Shown: piece after piece, positions 49,358 to 58,838 of the stretch
How positions within the stretch are numbered: the stretch's first letter is position 1
How the letters are laid out: the number at the start of each line of letters is the position of its first letter
Assembly (NCBI RefSeq): GCF_020216525.1
Contig: NZ_JAIWOY010000001.1
Span: 434,001-498,000, forward strand
Direction of reading: 5' to 3'
DNA length: 64,000 nucleotides
Source of the DNA: Nocardioides nematodiphilus
GTDB lineage: Bacteria; Actinomycetota; Actinomycetes; Propionibacteriales; Nocardioidaceae
Notes under the pieces: generated by a model
Told to the model about the DNA's origin: nothing
Databases searched by the model: none
Seen by the model: the letters and a program-made list of their open reading frames with translations, nothing else
Position numbers and translations under genes: made by a program

Positions 49358-50266
49358 ATGGGTCTGGCACGACTTCTCGGCGGTCTGGCGGCGACGGGCG
49401 TCGCCGCGGGCGCCGGCCTGGGCGCGTACGGCCTCTGGGAGGCGCGGCAGTACACGCTGCGCGAGGTCACCGTGCCGGTGCTGCCGGCAGGCGCCGACCC
49501 GCTGCGGGTGCTGCATCTGTCGGACATCCACCTCGTGCCGACGCAGCAGAGGAAGCTCGACTGGCTGGCCGGGCTGACGCTGCTGCGCCCCGACCTGGTG
49601 GTCGACACCGGCGACAACATCTCCCATCGCGGCTCGGTCGGGCCGCTGCTCGACGCGTTCGGCGCGCTGCTCGACGTGCCCGGCGTCTTCGTGCACGGCT
49701 CCAACGACTACTACGAGCCGCGGCTGCGCAACCCGCTGAAGTACCTGCTGCCCGACGACGGGGTGCGGCACACCAACGTCCCGCAGCTGCCGTGGCGCGA
49801 GCTGTCGGCGAGCTTCACCGCCGCGGGCTGGACCAACCTCACCAACACCCGCGCCCGGGTGACGGTGAAGGGGATCGACATCGCGTTCGCCGGGGTCGAC
49901 GACCCGCACCTGAGGTACGACGACCTCCCCGCGGTCGCCGGCCGCGCTCCGGTGGACGCGGACCTGCGGCTCGGCGTCACCCACGCCCCGTACCTCCGGG
50001 TCCTCGACCAGTTCGCGAGCGACGGGTACGACGCGATCCTCGCCGGGCACACGCACGGCGGACAGGTGTGCCTCCCGGGCGGACGCGCGCTGACGACCAA
50101 TTGCGACCTCGACCCGGCCCGCGCCCGCGGCCTGCACCGCCACCAGGACGCCTGGCTGCACGTCTCCGCAGGCCTCGGCAGCTCCCCGTACACCCGGATC
50201 CGGGTCGCCTGCCGGCCCGAGGCCACCCTCCTGACCCTGACCCCCCGGGCCGATTATCAGTCCTGA
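49358..50266 (+). CDS. Metallophosphoesterase with N-terminal membrane anchor
   Basis: 302 aa. A hydrophobic N-terminus (about residues 5-27) suggests anchoring. Calcineurin-like metal motifs: LSDIHLVP (DxH), DTGDNI (GDxx), HGSNDYY (GNxx(H/D) variant), THAPYL and GHTHGGQ. Resembles YkuE/Rv3683-type phosphoesterases, which act on cell-envelope phosphoesters or lipid substrates; the substrate is unknown. The 26-bp gap to yqeY carries a CATGTGA/TCACATG dyad that includes both starts. Confidence 0.94.
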   Translation: MGLARLLGGLAATGVAAGAGLGAYGLWEARQYTLREVTVPVLPAGADPLRVLHLSDIHLVPTQQRKLDWLAGLTLLRPDLVVDTGDNISHRGSVGPLLDAFGALLDVPGVFVHGSNDYYEPRLRNPLKYLLPDDGVRHTNVPQLPWRELSASFTAAGWTNLTNTRARVTVKGIDIAFAGVDDPHLRYDDLPAVAGRAPVDADLRLGVTHAPYLRVLDQFASDGYDAILAGHTHGGQVCLPGGRALTTNCDLDPARARGLHRHQDAWLHVSAGLGSSPYTRIRVACRPEATLLTLTPRADYQS

Positions 50267-50278
50267 TCGCGGCTCGGC

Positions 50279-50284
50279 TATGCT
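50279..50284 (+). promoter_or_regulatory. -10 element for tRNA-Pro
   Basis: TATGCT, about 41 bases before the tRNA 5' end, just after the phosphoesterase stop. Confidence 0.5.
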
Positions 50285-50324
50285 CTCGTCTCGTTGCTCG
50301 GCGGTTCGCCGCGGAGGGACGGAT

Positions 50325-50401
<77 letters not shown>

Positions 50402-50405
50402 CTTC

Positions 50406-50445
50406 ACTTCAGCCGCGGAGATCTCCGCGGCTGAAGTCATTTTCC
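50406..50445 (+). terminator. Intrinsic terminator of tRNA-Pro
   Basis: Perfect 16-bp arms ACTTCAGCCGCGGAGA and TCTCCGCGGCTGAAGT are directly followed by CATTTTCC, the clearest intrinsic terminator in the window. Confidence 0.85.
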
Positions 50446-50536
50446 TGAGAGTTGCCTGCACGCGGCCGTGGTGGCGTCGCTCCCGGGTTACCTCCTTCTC
50501 CGTACGTGATCACCGACGGGGACGAGAGGCACGCCG

Positions 50537-51319
50537 ATGCTGCTGAAGGACAAGACAATCGTCGTCACAGGAGGCAACAGCGGGATCGGTGAGGCGATCG
50601 TGCTCGCGGCCGCGCGCGAGGGTGCGAACGTCGTGATCGACTACGTCGCCCATCCGGACGAGACCCGGTCGCTCGTCGAGCGGATCGAGGCCGCCGGCGG
50701 CCGCGCGGTCGGCATCCAGGCCGACATCACCAGCTCGACGGACCTGCACGCGATGATCCAGAAGGCGGTCGACACCTTCGGCCGTATCGACGTGCTCGTG
50801 AACAACGCCGGCGTCGAGACCCGCACGGGCCTGCTCGAGACCACCGAGGAGGACTACGAGAAGGTGATGGCGGTCAACATGAAGAGCGCCTTCTTCGGAT
50901 CCCAGGCCGCGGCCAAGCAGTTCATCGCACAGCAGGAGGGCGGCCAGGGCAGCGGCGGCCTGATCATCAACATCTCCTCGGTGCACGAGGACTGGCCGAT
51001 GCCGGGGAACATCGCCTACTGCGTCGCCAAGGGCGGCATGCGGATGCTGACCCGGACCGCCGGCGTCGAGCTCGGCCCGCACGGCATCCGGATGGTCAAC
51101 GTCGCTCCCGGAGCAGTCAGCACGCCCATCAACGCCTCGACCGAGGCCGACCCGGCGAAGATGCGCCGCCTCGATGCGGCGATCCCGCTCGGCCGGATGG
51201 CGCAGGCGGACGAGATCGCCGACGTCGTCGTGTTCCTCGCCTCCGGGAAGGCGGGGTACATGACGTCGAGCACCGTGGTGATCGACGGCGGCATCATGCA
51301 GGGCAGCGTCGGCCTCTGA
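50537..51319 (+). CDS. Short-chain dehydrogenase/reductase (glucose 1-dehydrogenase-like)
   Basis: 260 aa. Rossmann motif TGGNSGIG, NNAG in VLVNNAGVE, catalytic Ser in NISSVHED and YxxxK in AYCVAKGG. The C-terminal GGIMQGSVGL ending is like bacterial glucose 1-dehydrogenases and related SDRs. The cofactor-loop sequence VIDYVAHPD does not settle NAD versus NADP. Substrate unproven. Confidence 0.93.
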   Translation: MLLKDKTIVVTGGNSGIGEAIVLAAAREGANVVIDYVAHPDETRSLVERIEAAGGRAVGIQADITSSTDLHAMIQKAVDTFGRIDVLVNNAGVETRTGLLETTEEDYEKVMAVNMKSAFFGSQAAAKQFIAQQEGGQGSGGLIINISSVHEDWPMPGNIAYCVAKGGMRMLTRTAGVELGPHGIRMVNVAPGAVSTPINASTEADPAKMRRLDAAIPLGRMAQADEIADVVVFLASGKAGYMTSSTVVIDGGIMQGSVGL

Positions 51320-51373
51320 GACACGGGGGCGGCCTTCCCGCGCCTGCGCGCTGATCGCGGCAGAGTGTCCCGG

Positions 51374-52924
51374 GTGACGTACGACGAACCCCTGCCGCAC
51401 GAGCTCGCCCTCGCCGCCGTTCTGGACGAGGGCCGCCCGGAGGCGGTGGCGAAGCAGCACGGGCGCGGGAAGCTGACCGCGCGGGAGCGGATCGCGGCGC
51501 TGGTCGACCACAACACCTTCCGGGAGATCGGCGCGCTGACGGCCGGGACCGGGCCCGACGGGCGCCCCGTACCGGCCGACGGCGTGGTGTGCGGAACGGC
51601 CGACATCGACGAGCGGCCGGTCGTGGTGGTGGCCAGTGACTTCACCGCCGCGGGCGGCTCCAGCGGCGCGGTCGGCAACCAGAAGATCGAGCGGCTGTGC
51701 ACGATCGCGGCCACGCGTGGCATCCCGGTGGTGATGCTGATGGACGGCGGCGGCCACCGGATCCATGAGGGGCTGGACGCCAAGGAGTTCGCGATCGGCG
51801 TGGACGTGCAGCACCTGCACACCCGGCTCTCCGGATGGGTTCCGCTGGTCGCGGCGATCCTGGGGCCGGGCTTCGGGGCGCCGACCCTGACCGCGTCGCT
51901 GTGCGATTACGTCGTCGCGGTCCGCGGCATCGCCACCCTCGGGATGGCGCCCCCTCCGCTGGTGAAGGCCGCGACCGGGGAGGTGCTCGACGACTCGGTG
52001 AGCGGGCCGGACGCGCAGGCCCGGTTCGGCAACCTGGACGCGGCAGTGGACACCGAGGAGGAGGCCCTTGACGCGATCCGGCTCTACCTCGACACGCTGC
52101 CCAGCAACGCCGAGGCACCGCTGCCGATCCGCGCGGCGGAGGCGCCTGCCGCGCGTGCGGCGGCGCTGCTCGACGAGACGGTGAGCGCGGATCCGCGTGC
52201 CGCGTACGACATGTACGACGTCCTCGCCGGACTCGTCGACGAGGACAGCGAGGTCGACCTGCGGCCCGCGTACGCGCCGAACATGGTGACCATGCTGGCC
52301 CGGGTCACGGGCCACCCGCTCGGGATCATCGCGAGCCAGCCGGCCGTACGCGCCGGCCAGCTCGACGCCGCCGCGTGTGCGAAGGCGTCACGGCTGGTGT
52401 CGCTGTGCGACGCGTACGGCATCCCGGTCCTCACCGTGATCGACCTGCCCGGTCTCGCCGTCGGGATCGAGGCGGAGCGCTCCGGCCTGGGCCGGGCGAG
52501 CATCCGGCTCTCGGCGGCCTACGGCGCGGCGACCGTCCCGCTCCTCACCGTCGTCGCGCGCAAGGGCTACGGCGGCGGCTACGTGATGATGTCCGGCGGG
52601 CGCACCTTCTCCCCCGAGCTCGTCGTCGGCTGGCCGCATGCGGAGACCGCCGTGATGGCCGCGGAGACCGCCGTCGAGCTCGTCTTCAAGCGCGATCTGG
52701 AGGCGGCCGCGTCCCCGGAGGAGCGGGCCGCCAAGAAGCAGGAGATCGCCGCCGCCTTCGACGACCGGGCCAGCGCGGTGCGCGGCGCCGAGGGATTCGG
52801 CTACGACGCGGTCATCCGGCCCTCCGAGACGCGGGCGTGGCTCGCCGAGCTGCTCCCCCAGCTGCCGCGCCACCGGCTGATGGAGACCCTCACCCCGCGC
52901 CGCCACGGCGTCGAGCCGCTCTGA
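51374..52924 (+). CDS. Acyl-CoA carboxylase carboxyltransferase (beta) subunit-like
   Basis: 516 aa from GTG 51374, which lies 7 bases after CAGAGT; GTG 51365 would add three residues. Crotonase-fold carboxyltransferase with N- and C-terminal halves (GRGKLTARERIAALVD..., SDFTAAGGSSGAVGNQKIERL; IGIIASQPAVRAGQLD...VDLPGLAVGIEAERSG, RKGYGGGYVMMSGGR). Such proteins carboxylate acetyl-, propionyl- or other acyl-CoA with a biotinylated alpha subunit. No alpha subunit lies next to it, so the acyl-CoA is unknown. Confidence 0.93.
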   Translation: MTYDEPLPHELALAAVLDEGRPEAVAKQHGRGKLTARERIAALVDHNTFREIGALTAGTGPDGRPVPADGVVCGTADIDERPVVVVASDFTAAGGSSGAVGNQKIERLCTIAATRGIPVVMLMDGGGHRIHEGLDAKEFAIGVDVQHLHTRLSGWVPLVAAILGPGFGAPTLTASLCDYVVAVRGIATLGMAPPPLVKAATGEVLDDSVSGPDAQARFGNLDAAVDTEEEALDAIRLYLDTLPSNAEAPLPIRAAEAPAARAAALLDETVSADPRAAYDMYDVLAGLVDEDSEVDLRPAYAPNMVTMLARVTGHPLGIIASQPAVRAGQLDAAACAKASRLVSLCDAYGIPVLTVIDLPGLAVGIEAERSGLGRASIRLSAAYGAATVPLLTVVARKGYGGGYVMMSGGRTFSPELVVGWPHAETAVMAAETAVELVFKRDLEAAASPEERAAKKQEIAAAFDDRASAVRGAEGFGYDAVIRPSETRAWLAELLPQLPRHRLMETLTPRRHGVEPL

Positions 52925-52976
52925 TCATCCGGGACGTCGCACGGGCGGTGCGCAGCGACGGAGGCGACGTCCGGCG

Positions 52977-53654
52977 TCACGGCTCGAAGCGGTAGCCCAT
53001 CCCCGGCTCGTTGCGGAAGTGCCGCGGGCGGGCAGGGTCGGCCTCGAGCTTGCGGCGCAGCTGCGCGACGTAGAGCCGCAGGTTGCCCTGGGCGGTCTCG
53101 TAGCCCGGCCCCCAGACCTCGGTCAGCAGGTGCTGCTGGCTGAGCAGCACCCCGGGATTGCGGACGAACGTCTCCAGCAGGTGCCACTCGGTCGGCGTCA
53201 GCCGTACGTCGGCGCCCGCGACCGTGGCGCGCTTCGCGGCCAGATCGAGGACGACAGCGCCGAAGGCCACCCTCGGCTCGTCGGCGGCCTCCGGCGTGCT
53301 CCGGCGCACCATCACCCGCAGCCGCGCGAGCAACTCGTCCATGCCGAAGGGCTTGGTCACGTAGTCGTCCGCGCCGGCGTCCAGCGCGTCGACCTTGTCG
53401 ACGCTGTCCGCGCGTCCGGAGAGCACCAGGATCGGCACCGCGGACGAGTGCCGCAGCGCCGCGATGACCGCGACGCCGTCCATGTCGGGCAGGCCCAGGT
53501 CGAGGATCACCACGTCCGGCGACGCGGCCGCCGCCACCGTGAGCGCCTCGGCCCCGTCACCGGCGGTGCTGACGGCGTAGCCGCGCGCGCGGAGGTTGAT
53601 CGCGAGCGCGCGGACGATCTGCGGCTCGTCGTCGACGACCAGGATGCGGGTCAC
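52977..53654 (-). CDS. kdpE: OmpR-family response regulator, KdpE-like
   Basis: 225 aa from GTG 53654, which overlaps the kinase stop (GTGA). Receiver domain with phosphoacceptor Asp52 (VVILDLGLPDMDG) and K in VTKPFGMDEL; OmpR winged helix with LTPTEWHLLETFVRNPGVLLSQQHLLTEVWG and RNEPGMGYRF. KdpE is the best family assignment. The paired kinase is not followed by kdpFABC here. Confidence 0.92.
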   Translation of the reverse strand: MTRILVVDDEPQIVRALAINLRARGYAVSTAGDGAEALTVAAAASPDVVILDLGLPDMDGVAVIAALRHSSAVPILVLSGRADSVDKVDALDAGADDYVTKPFGMDELLARLRVMVRRSTPEAADEPRVAFGAVVLDLAAKRATVAGADVRLTPTEWHLLETFVRNPGVLLSQQHLLTEVWGPGYETAQGNLRLYVAQLRRKLEADPARPRHFRNEPGMGYRFEP

Positions 53655-54757
53655 CCGGCGGCCTCCCGCTCGGCCCCGTGCTCGGCCCCGCGCGCGGGCA
53701 GCGCCACGATCATCGTCAGACCGCCGCCGGGAGTCACCGCCGGCGTCAGGCTCCCGCCCATCGCCTCGAGCAGGCCGCGGCACAGCGCGAGACCCAGCCC
53801 CACCCCGGAGCCGGGCGAGGTGTCCCCGAGACGCTGGAACGGCACGAAGACACGGTCGCGATCGGCCTCGGGGATGCCCGGGCCGTGGTCGATCACCCGC
53901 AGCTCGATCCGCTCGTCGACGAGTCCGGCAGCGAGCGTCGGTGGGCGTCCCGGCGGCGAGAAGCGCTGCGCGTTGGAGACCAGGTTGGCGATCACCCGCT
54001 CCAGGAGGCCCGCGTCGGCGAGCACGTACGGGAGGTCCTCTGGGATCTCGAGCAGCACGGCCAGGGGCTCGACGCCGACCTCGTCGAGCGCTCGCGCGGC
54101 GACGTCGTCGAGGGCGACGTACCGGACCCGCACCGGCATCGCGCCGCTCTGCAGGCGGCTCAGGTCGAGCAGGTTGTCGACCAGCGAGGTGAGCCGATCC
54201 AGGGCCCCGTCAGCGCTCTCGAGGAGCTCGGCGCGGTCCTCCTCGGAGATCTCCACGTCGGCCGAGCGCAGGCCGGAGACCACCGCCTTGGCGGTGGCGA
54301 GTGGCGTACGGAGGTCGTGTCCGACCGCGGCGAGGAGCGCGGTGCGCAGCCGGTTGCCGGCCTCGAGCCCGGCGGCGGCCGCGGCCGCCTGCTGGCGTCG
54401 CGCCGCGACGTCGACGACGCCGCTCACCATCACCGAGACCACCACGAAGCCGAACAGCGCGATCACGTTGTTGGAGTCGTGGATCACCAGGCTGTGCACG
54501 GGGTCGGTGAACCAGAAATTCAGCGCGCCGGCCGATGCCACCGCAGCCAGCAGAGAGGGGCCGAGGCCGCCGACCAGCGAGACCCCCACGACCAGCACCA
54601 GGAAGACGAGCACGTCGGTGGCCAGGTTGAACGTGCCGCGCAGCGGCTCGAGCACCATCACGAGCAGCGCCGAGCCGACGACGGCGAGGCCGTACCCCTG
54701 CGCCCGCCGGCGGGCGCTGAGGCTGCTGCGCGACCGGGACGGGCTCATGACGGACAT
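53651..54757 (-). CDS. Sensor histidine kinase, truncated KdpD-like (DUF4118 type)
   Basis: 368 aa. Four hydrophobic segments (about residues 20-115) include the DUF4118 KdpD motif (AGALNFWFTDPVHSLVI). Then the H box AAVGHDLRTPLATAKAVVSGL (His near 147), N box ANLVSNAQRFSPPG and G boxes DHGPGIPEADRDRVFVPF and GVGLGLALCRGLLEAMGG. Full KdpD has an N-terminal KdpD/UspA-like cytoplasmic region of about 400 residues, absent here. Divergent from the permease, with which it shares a promoter region. Confidence 0.92.
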   Translation of the reverse strand: MSVMSPSRSRSSLSARRRAQGYGLAVVGSALLVMVLEPLRGTFNLATDVLVFLVLVVGVSLVGGLGPSLLAAVASAGALNFWFTDPVHSLVIHDSNNVIALFGFVVVSVMVSGVVDVAARRQQAAAAAAGLEAGNRLRTALLAAVGHDLRTPLATAKAVVSGLRSADVEISEEDRAELLESADGALDRLTSLVDNLLDLSRLQSGAMPVRVRYVALDDVAARALDEVGVEPLAVLLEIPEDLPYVLADAGLLERVIANLVSNAQRFSPPGRPPTLAAGLVDERIELRVIDHGPGIPEADRDRVFVPFQRLGDTSPGSGVGLGLALCRGLLEAMGGSLTPAVTPGGGLTMIVALPARGAEHGAEREAAG

Positions 54758-54773
54758 TGTGCCGGGGCCGGCG

Positions 54774-54789
54774 TTAGGGGTCCGTTAGG
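54774..54789. promoter_or_regulatory. Candidate response-regulator direct repeat
   Basis: GTTAGG at 54774-54779 and 54784-54789, start-to-start 10 bp, in the 71-bp gap between the KdpD-like kinase and the permease. OmpR-family regulators bind such tandem sites. TTGGAT (54817-54822) is 6 bases before the permease ATG. Confidence 0.4.
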
Positions 54790-54828
54790 AGCGCCCCGGT
54801 CCCCCGATCCGCGACCTTGGATGGGGGC

Positions 54829-56778
54829 ATGAGCATCTCCGTGCGCCAGCCGGCGCCTCGCACGTCACGCTTCCGGGACTGGCTGTTCTACCGGCCGGAG
54901 GAGATCGCGCACGCGGGTCCGCACGCCGTCGAGGCCCACGGCGAGAAGCCGGAGCCGTGGTGGAAGGTGATGTGCCTGACCGGCGTCGACTACTTCTCGA
55001 CCCTCGGCTACCAGCCGGGGATCGCGTTCCTGGCCGCCGGCGCGGTCTCGCCGATCGCGACGGTCGTCCTGGTCCTGCTCACCCTGCTCGGCGCGCTGCC
55101 CGTCTACCGCCGCGTCGCCGCCGAGAGCCCGCACGGCCAGGGCTCGATCGCGATGCTGGAGCGGCTGCTGCCGTTCTGGAAGGGCAAGCTGTTCGTCCTG
55201 GCCCTGCTCGGCTTCGCGCTGACCGACTTCATCATCACCATCACGCTCTCGGCGGCCGACGCCAGCGCGCACATCGTCGAGAACCCGCACCTGCCGTTCC
55301 TGCACGGCGGACAGCTGTGGATCACGCTCGGCCTGATCGCGTTGCTCGGTGCGGTCTTCCTCAGAGGGTTCGGCGAGGCGATCAGCGTCGCGGTCGGCCT
55401 GGTCTTTGCCTACCTGCTGCTCAACGCGGTGGTGATCGCGGTCGCTGCGAGTCACGTCTTCGGGGAGGGGCACGTGGTCGGCGACTGGCACTCCGCGCTC
55501 ACCCAGCAGCACGGCAACAGCCTGCTGGTCGTCGGCGTCGCACTCACCGTCTTCCCCAAGCTCGCCCTCGGCATGTCCGGCTTCGAGACCGGGGTCGCGG
55601 TGATGAGCCACGTGAGCGGGGCGCCGGGCGACACGGTCCGGAACCCCGCTGGCCGGATCCGCAACACCAAGCGGCTCCTGACCGTGGCGGCCTGCATCAT
55701 GAGCGTCTACCTGATCGCCTCGTCCTTCGTGACGACACTCCTCATCCCCGCCGACGAGTTCCAGACCGGTGGTAGCGCCAACGGCCGCGCACTGGCCTAT
55801 CTCGCCCACCTCTACCTCGGGAACGGGTTCGGCACGGTCTACGACGCCTCGACGGTGCTGATCCTGTGGTTCGCCGGGGCATCGGCGATGGCCGGGATGC
55901 TCAACCTCATCCCGCGCTACCTGCCGCGCTACGGCATGTCGCCGGAGTGGGCCGGTGCTGTCCGGCCGCTGGTGATCGTGTTGACCTCAATCGGGTTCCT
56001 CATCACCTGGATCTTCGACGCCGACGTCGACGCCCAGGGCGGCGCGTACGCCACCGGCGTGCTGGTGCTGATGACATCCGCCGCGGTGGCGGTGACGCTG
56101 GCGGCTCGCCGGGCGGGGCAGCGGTTGCGGACGGTCGCCTTCGGGGTGATCTCGCTGGTGTTCGTCTACACGACGATCACCAACGTTGCCGAGCGTCCCG
56201 ACGGCGTGAAGATCGGGTCGCTCTTCATCGCCGCCATCATCGCGGTGTCGTTCATGTCGCGGCTGGCGCGCTCGTTCGAGCTGCGCACGGTAGAGATCGA
56301 GTACGACGCCAAGGCCGAGCGCTTCATCCGCGACTGCTCGCGCCGTGCGCTGCGGCTTGTTGCGAACGAGCCGGGAGCGCGCGACGTCGAGGAGTATCGC
56401 GAGAAGCTCACCCAGATCGCCGAGGACCACGACCTGCGCGACACCTCCGACCTCGTCTTCGTCGAGGTGACGGTGAAGGACTACAGCGACTTCGAGGGCT
56501 CACTGCGAGTGCGTGGCGTCGTGATGCACGACCAATATCGGGTACTCACCCTCGAAGCACCGTCGGTGCCGAACGCGCTCGCCGCATTGCTGCTCGATAT
56601 CCGCGACCGCACCGGAGCACGGCCACACATCTACTTCGAGTGGACCGAGGGAAACCCGCTCAGCCACCTGCTGAAGTTCCTGCTGTTCGGCAGCGGCGAG
56701 GTCGCGCCGATCACCCGCGAGGTGCTGCGGCGCGCCGAGCGGGACCGGGGCAGGCGCCCGCACCTGCATGCCGGCTGA
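54829..56778 (+). CDS. APC-superfamily permease with cytoplasmic C-terminal domain (KimA-like)
   Basis: 649 aa. About 12 hydrophobic segments from residue 45 to 470, with the APC start [16 protein letters not shown] and [18 protein letters not shown]. After them a soluble domain of about 160 residues ([32 protein letters not shown]... to the end) resembles the cytoplasmic domain of KimA-type potassium transporters. Being divergent from a KdpDE-type system it is a good candidate for K+ uptake, but amino-acid transport is possible. Leaderless start. Confidence 0.88.
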   Translation: MSISVRQPAPRTSRFRDWLFYRPEEIAHAGPHAVEAHGEKPEPWWKVMCLTGVDYFSTLGYQPGIAFLAAGAVSPIATVVLVLLTLLGALPVYRRVAAESPHGQGSIAMLERLLPFWKGKLFVLALLGFALTDFIITITLSAADASAHIVENPHLPFLHGGQLWITLGLIALLGAVFLRGFGEAISVAVGLVFAYLLLNAVVIAVAASHVFGEGHVVGDWHSALTQQHGNSLLVVGVALTVFPKLALGMSGFETGVAVMSHVSGAPGDTVRNPAGRIRNTKRLLTVAACIMSVYLIASSFVTTLLIPADEFQTGGSANGRALAYLAHLYLGNGFGTVYDASTVLILWFAGASAMAGMLNLIPRYLPRYGMSPEWAGAVRPLVIVLTSIGFLITWIFDADVDAQGGAYATGVLVLMTSAAVAVTLAARRAGQRLRTVAFGVISLVFVYTTITNVAERPDGVKIGSLFIAAIIAVSFMSRLARSFELRTVEIEYDAKAERFIRDCSRRALRLVANEPGARDVEEYREKLTQIAEDHDLRDTSDLVFVEVTVKDYSDFEGSLRVRGVVMHDQYRVLTLEAPSVPNALAALLLDIRDRTGARPHIYFEWTEGNPLSHLLKFLLFGSGEVAPITREVLRRAERDRGRRPHLHAG

Positions 56779-56796
56779 GCGACGGGGCCCCGCTCC

Positions 56797-57396
56797 TCAG
56801 CCCTTGAGCTTGTCCTGGAACTCGACGCCGCGGCCCTCGGCGAAGCCCACCAGGGCGCCGTCGAGGGTGTCGGCGACGACGGCGTCGTCGAGCACCTCCT
56901 GACGTACGAAACCCGCGGCGACCATGCTCCGCAGCGCGACCAGGAGCGGGCGCCAGAAGTCGCCGATGTCCAGGAAGCCCACGGGGTCGTCGTTGAAGCC
57001 GATCTGGCGCCAGCTCCACATCTCGATGATCTCCTCGAGCATGCCGATGCCCCCGGGCAGCGCGAGGAAGGCGTCGCTGAGCTCGGCCATCAGCGCCTTG
57101 CGCTCGTGCATCGTCTCGACGACGTGCAGCTCGGTGAGGTCCTCGCGGCCCCACTCGCGCTCGACCATCGAGCGCGGGATCACGCCGATCACCTCGCCGC
57201 CGGCGTTGAGAGCGCCGTCGGCGAGCGCACCCATCAAGCCGTAGCCGCCACCGCCGTAGACGAGCCCGATCCCGCGCTCGGCGAGACCGCGCCCGACGTC
57301 GTACGCGGTGCGCATCATCGCCTCGTCATGGCCCGGCGACGAACCGCAGAAGACCGCGAGCCGCGTGAGCGTGGGCGCCACCGATTCAGTGGGCAC
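56797..57396 (-). CDS. LOG-family protein (TIGR00730, cytokinin riboside monophosphate hydrolase-like)
   Basis: 199 aa. FCGSSPGHD at the start, YGGGGYGLMGALADGAL and the signature PGGIGMLEEIIEMW (usually PGGxGTxEE; here Met replaces Thr). Known LOG proteins remove ribose phosphate from adenine-type nucleotides; the cellular role in this organism is unknown. GTG start at 57396. Confidence 0.93.
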   Translation of the reverse strand: MPTESVAPTLTRLAVFCGSSPGHDEAMMRTAYDVGRGLAERGIGLVYGGGGYGLMGALADGALNAGGEVIGVIPRSMVEREWGREDLTELHVVETMHERKALMAELSDAFLALPGGIGMLEEIIEMWSWRQIGFNDDPVGFLDIGDFWRPLLVALRSMVAAGFVRQEVLDDAVVADTLDGALVGFAEGRGVEFQDKLKG

Positions 57397-57527
57397 GGGC
57401 TGCCGTCCCGGTGGTGGCGCTCAGCTCGCTGATCCTCATCGTGGCCCCCTGCGTCCGGCCCGAAGGCCGGCGGTTGACATCCGGGTCAGACCTTAGCGCT
57501 GCGGTCACGGCAAGGACCGGGAGGGGA

Positions 57528-57549
57528 TTGACAGTGACGTCACGGTCAA
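57528..57549. promoter_or_regulatory. 22-bp near-perfect palindrome upstream of the GH6 gene
   Basis: Half TTGACAGTGAC followed by GTCACGGTCAA; the centre GTGACGTCAC is perfect and one base pair differs. TTGACA at 57528-57533 is also a -35 match, but the -10 at the right distance is poor. It lies 31 bases before the GTG start and may be an operator. The remaining gap 57397-57527 has a CCGGCC/GGCCGG hairpin and a second TTGACA at 57475, but no gene. Confidence 0.55.
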
Positions 57550-57579
57550 GGCGTCGCGACGGCTGCCGATGGATCCTAG

Positions 57580-58797
57580 GTGAATCGCCGCACCGTCCTG
57601 CCCGTCGTCCTGCTCGCCACCCTGCTCCTCGCGCTCGTGGCCGGCCTGGTCGGGCTGTCCGGTGGGAGCGGCTCGGCGGCGACGGTCGCGGCACGGCGTG
57701 CCCCCTCGGCCGCCCCGACGCCCAGCACCCCGCCGAACCCGACGTACTACGACGTCCCGATGGGCGGCACGCCGTACGCGGCGAACCCGCGCAATCCGCT
57801 GGCCGGCGGCACCTGGAGCGTCAACCAGGGCTACTGGGACCAGGGCCTCTTCTCCGCCTGGGAGCACGCGAGCGGCACGGACAAGACCTACCTGGCGAAG
57901 TCGGCACTGCAGCCGAAGGCGCTGTGGTTCACGATCGGCAACTCGAGCCCGGCGCGTCATAGCACGGCGGTCTCGAGCTACATCGCCCTCGAGCAGCACG
58001 GCGACCCGAACATGCTGGTCCAGCTCGCGGTCTTCGGCATCTGGGGCTACCGCGGCGAGGGGCAGCGCCTCGTCTCGCCGCTGACCGCCCAGGAGAAGAC
58101 CGACTACCGCGCCTGGATCCGCTCGGTCTCCACCCAGATCGGCACCTCGCGCGTGGCGGTCATCCTCGAGCCCGACCTGGCCCTCGCGGTCAACCGTCTC
58201 GACCTGCCCAAGGAGCAGCGCACCCAGGGCTGGAAGGCGCGCCAGAAGCTCACCGCGTACGCCGCGAAGACGTTCCACGACAACAACCGGCACGCCGCGG
58301 TCTACCTCGACGCGGGCGACGCCGACTGGCTGACCACGGCGCAGGCGGTCGACCTGCTGCAGCGCTCGGGCATCCAGTACGCGCGCGGCTTCGCCCTCGG
58401 CGCCACCCACTACTCCTCGACCCAGGACGACATCGCGCGCAGCGCCGAGCTCGCCTCGGCCCTCGCGGCCCACGGGGTGCGGAGCCACGCCGTGATCGAC
58501 ACGGCCGACAACGGCCGGGCGTTCACCTACCAGCAGTTCTACGCCGCGCACCCGAAGTCGTTCTTCGACAACTCCTTCCCCTGCGCGCCGAGCAAGGTGA
58601 CGGTGTGCAACGCGCTCGGCGTCGCCCCGACCTGGAAGGTCACCTCGACCGCGCTCCCGCTGACCACGTCACAGAAGGCCACCGCCGCCACGTACGTCGA
58701 CGGGTACCTCTGGTTCGGCCGGCCGTGGCTCAAGGACCAGGCGACGCCGTTCGTGAAGAAGAAGGCGATCCTCGCGGGGCAGTACTCGCCGTTCTGA
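57580..58797 (+). CDS. Secreted glycoside hydrolase family 6 protein
   Basis: 405 aa. N-terminal signal or anchor (basic MNRR, hydrophobic to about residue 26) and a Thr/Pro-rich linker (about 40-55). Catalytic domain with VAVILEPDLAL (GH6 VxxEPDAL-like, putative catalytic Asp), YLDAGDADWL (YLDxGHxxW-like), VIDTADNGRAF and DGYLWFGRPW. It probably cleaves beta-1,4-glucan or a related polysaccharide outside the cell. No carbohydrate-binding module is visible. GTG start; weak promoter. Confidence 0.93.
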   Translation: MNRRTVLPVVLLATLLLALVAGLVGLSGGSGSAATVAARRAPSAAPTPSTPPNPTYYDVPMGGTPYAANPRNPLAGGTWSVNQGYWDQGLFSAWEHASGTDKTYLAKSALQPKALWFTIGNSSPARHSTAVSSYIALEQHGDPNMLVQLAVFGIWGYRGEGQRLVSPLTAQEKTDYRAWIRSVSTQIGTSRVAVILEPDLALAVNRLDLPKEQRTQGWKARQKLTAYAAKTFHDNNRHAAVYLDAGDADWLTTAQAVDLLQRSGIQYARGFALGATHYSSTQDDIARSAELASALAAHGVRSHAVIDTADNGRAFTYQQFYAAHPKSFFDNSFPCAPSKVTVCNALGVAPTWKVTSTALPLTTSQKATAATYVDGYLWFGRPWLKDQATPFVKKKAILAGQYSPF

Positions 58798-58838
58798 GCG
58801 ACGCACTGGAACGTGTTGCAGGTGCGACACTGTTCCGC

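Noticed and set aside
49325..49364. Crp/GlxR site in the yqeY-phosphoesterase gap
   Set aside because: TGTGA and TCACA are 8 bases apart instead of 6, and the dyad partly reflects the two ATG codons.
51374..52924. Assignment as propionyl-CoA carboxylase specifically
   Set aside because: No biotin-carrying alpha subunit or other context fixes the acyl-CoA.
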